Assembly (NCBI GenBank): GCA_945901965.1
Contig: CAMDMN010000043.1
Location: 1 to 11,328 of the forward strand
From: Legionella genomosp. 1
GTDB taxonomy: Bacteria > Pseudomonadota > Gammaproteobacteria > Legionellales > Legionellaceae
Length of the DNA stretch: 11,328 bases
Direction: 5' to 3'
In this document: piece by piece, positions 7,083 through 11,328 of the stretch
How the letters are laid out: every line of letters begins with the position of its first letter
How positions within the stretch are numbered: the first letter of the stretch is position 1
Translations under genes and position numbers: made by a program
Notes under the pieces: model-generated
Database searches by the model: none
What the model was told of the DNA's origin: nothing
What the model saw: only the letters and a program-made list of their open reading frames with translations

Positions 7083-7101
7083 GAAGGTTTTAGGTAAATG
7101 T

Positions 7102-7122
7102 GAATGTCTTCATTCTATTTTA
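7102..7122 (-). promoter_or_regulatory. Candidate promoter and operator of the XRE gene
   Basis: On the minus strand TAAAAT (7122-7117, 5/6 to the -10 consensus) would start transcription near 7110. A perfect inverted repeat GAATG-TCTT-CATTC (7102-7115) covers that start point. A 14-bp two-fold site at a repressor promoter is the usual form of an XRE/Cro-type operator. The -35 is poor. The site is inferred from symmetry and position only. Confidence 0.4.
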
Positions 7123-7215
7123 AATTACTGATCGAGTAAATAAATAAAAGTATTCTCAAATATGGAACGAAGCCTTTTTTGAAGAAAAACTGATATTACC
7201 TTCTAAATTATCTAT

Positions 7216-7479
7216 TTAATTTAGAAACAAAACCTCGCCCCGAGCCTCAAATCGATTTTTAAAATCAGGCTCCTTCTCAAGCAACTGCATAATATATTCC
7301 AACGCTCCCAAAATAATCGCTTTATTAAATCCCTCCATTCCCGACTTAATCACCAATCCACCCAACTCAATTTTACGCCGCGTATCAGCACGGCGTTTTT
7401 TTAATTTTTCCAAGGCTATGGATTGCTCACATCGAGCGATGAACTGCTGCTCTTTTTTGATTTGCTTAATGGTGGTCAT
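7216..7479 (-). CDS. traD: Conjugal transfer protein TraD-like (Ti-type small accessory protein)
   Basis: An 87-aa basic protein with the recognisable TraD core EKLKKRRADTRRKIELGGLVIKSGM followed by KAIILGALEYIMQLL and a polar tail (FKNRFEARGE). It belongs to the small TraD family (PF06412 type) of Ti/Q-type transfer systems, not the F-type TraD coupling protein. It is encoded beside oriT, is thought to help DNA processing at the relaxosome, and has no known catalytic activity. The chosen ATG 7479 lies one base after the stop of the preceding small tra gene. An upstream in-frame ATG at 7518 would overlap that gene by 38 bp and adds a segment unlike the family. It forms a two-gene operon with the gene at 7481-7675, divergent from traA. 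Confidence 0.75.
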   Translation of the reverse strand: MTTIKQIKKEQQFIARCEQSIALEKLKKRRADTRRKIELGGLVIKSGMEGFNKAIILGALEYIMQLLEKEPDFKNRFEARGEVLFLN

Positions 7480-7480
7480 T

Positions 7481-7675
7481 TCACACATCCACTCTGGCAA
7501 TTTTAGAAAACAATTCATCCAAGTGCTTCAAATCAAATTGATGCAGGCCATGTTTGTAGGCAAGGGAGCCGATTTCAAGTTTGTGCTTTTGTTGTAATTT
7601 ATTGAGCTTGATTTTAGCTTTTTCGATTCTATCCAAGAGTACTGCTTCCATTTGCGATCCTGTCTTTTTAGACAT
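7481..7675 (-). CDS. TraC/TraD-like small oriT-adjacent conjugation protein
   Basis: A 64-aa, Lys-rich, largely helical protein: MSKKTGSQMEAVLLDRIEKAKIKLNKLQQKHKLEIGSLAYKHGL, then QFDLKHLDELFSKIARVDV. The charged coiled-coil start followed by IGSLAYKHGL parallels LGGLVIKSGM in its neighbour, so the two may be distant paralogues. It occupies the traC position of Ti-type systems (first gene off oriT, divergent from traA). By analogy it would bind oriT or assist the relaxase. ATG 7675 was chosen because GGAGA sits six bases upstream; an in-frame ATG at 7690 lies before that ribosome site. The stop is one base from the next start, implying coupled translation. Confidence 0.65.
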   Translation of the reverse strand: MSKKTGSQMEAVLLDRIEKAKIKLNKLQQKHKLEIGSLAYKHGLHQFDLKHLDELFSKIARVDV

Positions 7676-7696
7676 AATCATTCTCCGCAAATGTTG

Positions 7697-7706
7697 TTAA
7701 CGTTAA
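7697..7706. promoter_or_regulatory. 10-bp perfect palindrome before the small tra genes
   Basis: TTAACGTTAA is exactly self-complementary and lies 21 bp upstream of the ATG at 7675, in the promoter/leader of the traC/traD-like operon. The position suits an operator through which a relaxosome protein or the XRE regulator could control expression. A short AT-rich palindrome can arise by chance. Confidence 0.35.
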
Positions 7707-7855
7707 AAGCGTATCTTAGAAGGTTATTCAAATCAAGCGCTATCAAAATAAATATGAGCGCAGCGAATTCAATCAGTCCCGAAGGTTTTTTATAAGGGCG
7801 CAATATACATTGCTTCGAATGTTTGATAGATTGGACTTCTACATATAGAAAATTC

Positions 7856-7884
7856 TTGATGGACAAGGTTTTTCATTCAATAAA
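7856..7884 (+). promoter_or_regulatory. Possible traA promoter
   Basis: TTGATG (7856-7861) and AATAAA (7879-7884) are separated by 17 bp and each matches about four of six consensus bases. The predicted start near 7891 leaves a leader of about 28 nt containing AAAGG, seven bases before the traA ATG. The match is weak but well spaced, and it lies just downstream of the nic region. Confidence 0.35.
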
Positions 7885-7918
7885 GCAACCGATGGATCAT
7901 TGACACAAAGGTTTATCC

Positions 7919-10900
7919 ATGGCCATTGCTTTTGCTCGCGCATCTATTCATTCACGTTCTAAAGGACATTCTGCAGTTGCTGCCGCAGCTTATCGTTCGG
8001 GGATGCGTTTAACTGATGATCGTACCGGTATTGTTTATGATTTTTCTCATCGGCATGATGTGGTTTATAGTGAACTGTTATTACCAGAATTCTCGCCAAC
8101 CCAATTTAATGATCGCCAATTATTATGGAATCAAGTTGAGCTAGCTGAAAAAAGAGTTGATTCTCAAGTTTGTAAAGACATCGTTTTAGCATTGCCCAAA
8201 GAGTTAAGCCTTGTAGAGCAGATTGAACTTGCTAAGCGTTTTGCACAAACACATTTTGTTGATAATGGCATCCCTGCTGATGTTGCTATTCATGATCACG
8301 GTGATGGTAATCCACATGCACATATTTTAGTGTCAACACGACGTTTAGAAAATTCAGGCTTTGCCAAATATAAGGCACGCGATTTAAATCCAGCTTTTGC
8401 TCGTGGCTTCATTGTTGAAGATGAGCTGTGGGGACAACGATGGAGGGATATGCAGAATGGCTTTTTCAATGAGCATAATATTGATTTATCAGTTGATCTA
8501 AATCATGTGATTTCTGAACGGCATCAAGGAAATAATAGAGATTCAGTTTCGCACTATCTTCAAGAAGAAAATAAGTTAATTCGTGAAGCGCGTGAAGAAA
8601 TTGCTCTTTTGCATGTGGATAATTTAATTAATCAAATTTCATTGACTAACAGTGTTTTCACTAGGCGTGAGATTGAGAGATTGCTTTTTAAGACGATGAC
8701 AGATAAGGATAATCAAACTCATTTTTTAAGTTATGTAGAGCAAGTACTAAGCCATAAAGATGTGATTAAACTAGGGGTTAATGACCGAGGCATTGAGTCT
8801 TATACCACACGCCACCACTATATTCAGGAAGCAAAATTACTCGATAATGTTTCAACATTACAGGGTAGAAAAAATCACGTTTATAAAGAAGAGACCGATG
8901 CCCTGAGCAAGAAATATAACCTGGATACCCAGCAATCAGAGGCGCTATCTTTCATTACTCAAGGCGAGGATATTAGCGTATTGGTTGGCCGTCCTGGAGC
9001 AGGTAAAAGCTACTTACTTAAGCCATTGAAAGATTATTATCAAGCAAATGGTTGTGAGGTTCTAGGGGCTGCACTTTCAGGTAAAGTGGCTAAAGCTTTA
9101 GAAACAGATACTGGAATTAAATCATCAACGATAGCATCGCTTACCTATCGCCTAAGTAAGCATCAATTACAGCTCACTAAAGACCATATTTTAGTTATAG
9201 ATGAAGCGGGAATGGTTGATTTTTCTAATATGGCATATCTCTTAAATGAGGTTACAAAGGCGGAAGCTAAAATTATTTTAGTTGGTGATTCCGATCAATT
9301 AAAGCCTATTTATAAAGGCGAGATATTTAGAGGTATTACAGCACGCACGGGTTATATTGAATTAGATAATATTAGACGCCAAACTGATGAGGGTGATAGG
9401 CGGGCAAGCCTTGATTTAGCTAAAGGGCGTATTGCAGATGCGATTCAATATTATGATAGCAAAGGAGCTATTAACTTCGCTGAAACCTCATCGGATGCCA
9501 TTACCAAAATGGTTCAATCTTGGAGTGAAAATCTTAATTCAGATACCATCAAAGACCATATCATGCTTTCCTTTACACGTGCTGCCGTTTCTTCCTTGAA
9601 TGCAGAAGCCCGCGTTGCCATGCAAGATAAAGGTTTAGTTGGTAAGGATAACTTTGATTATTTTTCTGAGAATGGCGCTGCAAGCATTGCTTTGGCAAAA
9701 GGTGAGCGTATTTTACTGCGCCAAAATGATAAAACAATCGGGGTGCGCAACGGTGATTTGGCTACTATTACTTCAATTAACAAAAATCAATTCGCTGCTA
9801 CGCTTGATAGTGGCGCAAAGATAACTATTCCAATAACTTACCGATTTATTGAGTATGGTTATGCACTTACCGTCCATAAAGCACAAGGGATGACAGTTGA
9901 CCATACTAGTGTACTAATTGATAGCACATATTGGGATAGAGCTTTAAGTTTTGTTGCAATGACACGGCATAGACTCTCTTTAACCCTTTATGCTGATAAA
10001 CATCAGCATCCTAATTTGGATAGATTAACAAAAACGCTTGAACGACAATCTACACGAGATAATGTGATTGATTGGCCGTTGGATTATGCAATTCGTTGCG
10101 GGTTTGAACCTGATGGCTTAATCGGTCGTGCTATCAATCATATAGCAGGTATGGCAAATCAGATTAAAGAAAAATGGAATTATTTAGTTCATTACGAAAC
10201 TTATTTAAAAAATGCTGATGTGCAAGCTAAGGTATCTGATCGTCAATTGTTACGGTCTACTGCTAAGAATATTGCAGATTATCTTGATAAAAAATACGCA
10301 ACAACTAAGCAACTAATAAACATAGAAAAAGAAGCTAAGCAAAAAGGTGTTGATAAATCATCCCTGCCAGCATTTGAGGACTTTTATGCAAATAGTTTGT
10401 CGCGCGATAAATTGGCATGGGATATCATGCACACGAAAGCTGAGCAAATAGAAAAAAATATCAATAAGACTCATGTACTTGAATCGTTAGCGCAACATAG
10501 TTCTCGTTATGAGCGTTATCAATCTATTATTGCAGTAGCTGAAGCACCATTAGAAGCGCATATTTCAAAGAAACTGACTAAGCAAACGTCTAAGATTGAT
10601 TTGGAAAAAGATTATATTCATATCATAAAGCTATCTGGGCAATATAATAAGACACCCAGAGCACTTTATCAGCAAATCGAGACTTTACAAAAAACACATC
10701 ACCAAATGGAATTTGATAAGTTAAAAAAAGAATATCCAGTGATTGCCCAATATACACAGATATTTAATGAGCGCAACGAGGCATCTGGCTTTAGAAAGAA
10801 AGAACTAGATAATGAGCTATTGATTAAAGCCAAGGAAATTAAAGGTAATAAAATATTAGGGGATCGATTGCAACGTAACTTTCCAAAGTTTGCTATTGCT

Positions 10901-10933
10901 CTTACAAGAGGGAATAAAGATCATGCAAAATAA
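7919..10933 (+). CDS. traA: TraA relaxase-helicase (MobQ family conjugative relaxase)
   Basis: This 1004-aa protein would nick oriT, stay bound to the 5' end and unwind DNA for transfer. Domain 1 (about 1-215) is a MobA/MobL relaxase: it begins MAIAFARASIHSR, has candidate nucleophile Y25 in AVAAAAYRSG, and the metal-binding His motif HDHGDGNPHAHILVS (125-139). Domain 2 (about 330-720) is an SF1B helicase with Walker A GRPGAGKS (357-364), Walker B IDEAG (D428, E429), GDSDQLKP (456-463), VHKAQGMT (652-659) and AMTRHR (680-685). The C-terminal 280 residues are charged and helical, probably for relaxosome or coupling-protein contacts. Length is close to the roughly 1100 aa of Ti TraA, and all motifs are intact, so it should be functional. 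AAAGG seven bases upstream supports the ATG. It is divergent from the small tra genes across oriT. Confidence 0.95.
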   Translation: MAIAFARASIHSRSKGHSAVAAAAYRSGMRLTDDRTGIVYDFSHRHDVVYSELLLPEFSPTQFNDRQLLWNQVELAEKRVDSQVCKDIVLALPKELSLVEQIELAKRFAQTHFVDNGIPADVAIHDHGDGNPHAHILVSTRRLENSGFAKYKARDLNPAFARGFIVEDELWGQRWRDMQNGFFNEHNIDLSVDLNHVISERHQGNNRDSVSHYLQEENKLIREAREEIALLHVDNLINQISLTNSVFTRREIERLLFKTMTDKDNQTHFLSYVEQVLSHKDVIKLGVNDRGIESYTTRHHYIQEAKLLDNVSTLQGRKNHVYKEETDALSKKYNLDTQQSEALSFITQGEDISVLVGRPGAGKSYLLKPLKDYYQANGCEVLGAALSGKVAKALETDTGIKSSTIASLTYRLSKHQLQLTKDHILVIDEAGMVDFSNMAYLLNEVTKAEAKIILVGDSDQLKPIYKGEIFRGITARTGYIELDNIRRQTDEGDRRASLDLAKGRIADAIQYYDSKGAINFAETSSDAITKMVQSWSENLNSDTIKDHIMLSFTRAAVSSLNAEARVAMQDKGLVGKDNFDYFSENGAASIALAKGERILLRQNDKTIGVRNGDLATITSINKNQFAATLDSGAKITIPITYRFIEYGYALTVHKAQGMTVDHTSVLIDSTYWDRALSFVAMTRHRLSLTLYADKHQHPNLDRLTKTLERQSTRDNVIDWPLDYAIRCGFEPDGLIGRAINHIAGMANQIKEKWNYLVHYETYLKNADVQAKVSDRQLLRSTAKNIADYLDKKYATTKQLINIEKEAKQKGVDKSSLPAFEDFYANSLSRDKLAWDIMHTKAEQIEKNINKTHVLESLAQHSSRYERYQSIIAVAEAPLEAHISKKLTKQTSKIDLEKDYIHIIKLSGQYNKTPRALYQQIETLQKTHHQMEFDKLKKEYPVIAQYTQIFNERNEASGFRKKELDNELLIKAKEIKGNKILGDRLQRNFPKFAIALTRGNKDHAK

Positions 10934-11000
10934 TAAAAACCACTCAATTCTTAACGATTTTGTTGTGTGGATTAGGCTCTATCTAGGTAAGAAATTTGTG

Positions 11001-11048
11001 ATTTGCAAAATTCATGACAGCATGCAAATTGGGACGAAATTTTTGCAT
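11001..11048. repeat. Inverted repeats between traA and the converging gene
   Basis: ATGCAAA (11022-11028) and TTTGCAT (11042-11048) form a 7-bp stem with a 13-base loop. ATTTGC (11001-11006) can instead pair with GCAAAT (11024-11029). The position, 68-115 bp after the traA stop and before a converging gene end, suits a shared 3'-end structure. The stems are AT-rich and lack a T-tract, so termination is doubtful. The rest of the 165-bp gap holds nothing I recognise. Confidence 0.3.
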
Positions 11049-11098
11049 CTTCACCTTTTATATAGATTTTTTCTGGGTTCATCTTGTAACCCCATATT

Positions 11099-11328
11099 CT
11101 AGCTCAATCCAAGTGGTTTTAACGTGGTCTCATCTTCCTCCTTTTCACCATGCTCAGTCGATGCTAGAGGCTCCATATTTACTGGGATGGCGCCAGCCGG
11201 TGCAGCATCCCCGCCATCCAAGGTTATGAATGGCCCTGGATGCTTGATAATTCTGTGCTTTTTCGCCAATAGCAATAGAAGATCTTTCTACTTCATGTCC
11301 TTTGGCTTCGACATAAACATAACTTACC
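11099..11328 (-). pseudogene. 3' end of an unidentified gene, apparently frameshifted
   Basis: Two minus-strand frames look coding in turn. From the window edge, frame GTA AGT TAT (11327 down) gives VSYVYVEAKGHEVERSSIAIGEKA with codon use like the neighbours, then degenerates and stops at 11156-11154. The frame ending at TAG 11101-11099 gives HRIIKHPGPFITLDGGDAAP and a strongly acidic tail rich in E, D and T ending LGLS. That second frame is blocked upstream by TAG at 11290-11288. One indel joins them; the A-run at about 11259-11263 is one candidate among several. I do not recognise the protein. It converges on traA, so another transfer gene is plausible but unproven. Alternatives are a short real ORF of about 60 codons or a sequencing error. 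Confidence 0.4.

Larger units (their letters stand above)
7690..7918. other. oriT: Candidate origin of transfer (oriT), MobQ type
   Basis: The gap between the divergent traCD-like genes and traA is where Ti-type elements carry oriT. On the minus strand, 7805-7794 reads TATTGCGCCCTT, which matches the conserved Q-type nic core ATTGCGCCCT known from Ti plasmids and is close to the RSF1010 form. By analogy the nick falls between 7799 and 7798. Next to it, ACATT/AATGT (7807-7811/7818-7822, loop GCTTCG) forms the small hairpin expected just 5' of nic. A second inverted repeat, GCGCT/AGCGC (7737-7741/7757-7761), and a direct repeat GAAGGTT (7719, 7781) lie on the other side. In that orientation the minus strand leads, so the small tra genes would enter the recipient first and traA last. 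Confidence 0.75.

Noticed and set aside
7130..7175. GAG...CTC imperfect inverted repeat and TTTTT/AAAAA hairpin as a terminator for the small tra operon.
   Set aside because: The arms mismatch or are pure A/T, with no GC stem followed by a T-tract.
7900..7905. TTGACA as a -35 box for traA.
   Set aside because: It is only 13 bp before the start codon and overlaps the ribosome site, so it cannot drive traA.
10890..11229. Plus-strand frames of about 70 codons after traA.
   Set aside because: They overlap the traA end or lie antisense to the converging gene; composition is not protein-like and no good ribosome site is present.

Overview
The window is low-GC, gene-dense DNA carrying part of an integrative and mobilizable or conjugative element. 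The protein families, AT-rich codon use and gene combination look like a Legionella-type gammaproteobacterium. That assignment rests on recognition only, since no housekeeping or rRNA marker is present.

Layout from left to right: (1) 1-377, minus strand: 5' end of a gene for an exported pentapeptide-repeat protein, cut by the window edge. (2) 671-2089, minus: an AlbA_2/Schlafen-type, RecG-like ATP-binding protein with a C-terminal winged helix. (3) 3870-2218, minus: an integration module, read as an 88-aa HTH-like protein, then an excisionase-like protein, then a DUF3596-type tyrosine integrase whose start lies inside the excisionase gene. (4) 7082-4128, minus: a compact four-gene unit of XRE repressor-like protein, LuxR-type sensor domain without its DNA-binding half, MHS/ProP-family MFS transporter and L-ATC-hydrolase-like protein. 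Two successive overlaps there are exactly 14 bp. (5) 7675-7216, minus: two small TraC/TraD-type accessory genes. (6) About 7690-7918: an intergenic oriT region with a MobQ-type nic core. (7) 7919-10933, plus: a 1004-aa TraA relaxase-helicase. (8) 11099-11328, minus: the 3' end of an unidentified gene that appears frameshifted.

The arrangement traD-traC / oriT / traA is the classic divergent Ti-plasmid-type DNA-processing cassette. TraA would nick oriT and unwind the DNA, the small Tra proteins would assist, and Int and the excisionase would integrate and release the element. No coupling protein or mating-pair-formation genes are visible, so self-transfer cannot be judged. The four-gene unit between the tra and int modules looks like regulated metabolic or signal cargo: a repressor with an inverted repeat at its own promoter, a putative small-molecule sensor, a metabolite:H+ symporter-like transporter and a small hydrolase-like enzyme. 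This unit is the best candidate in the window for an undescribed system.
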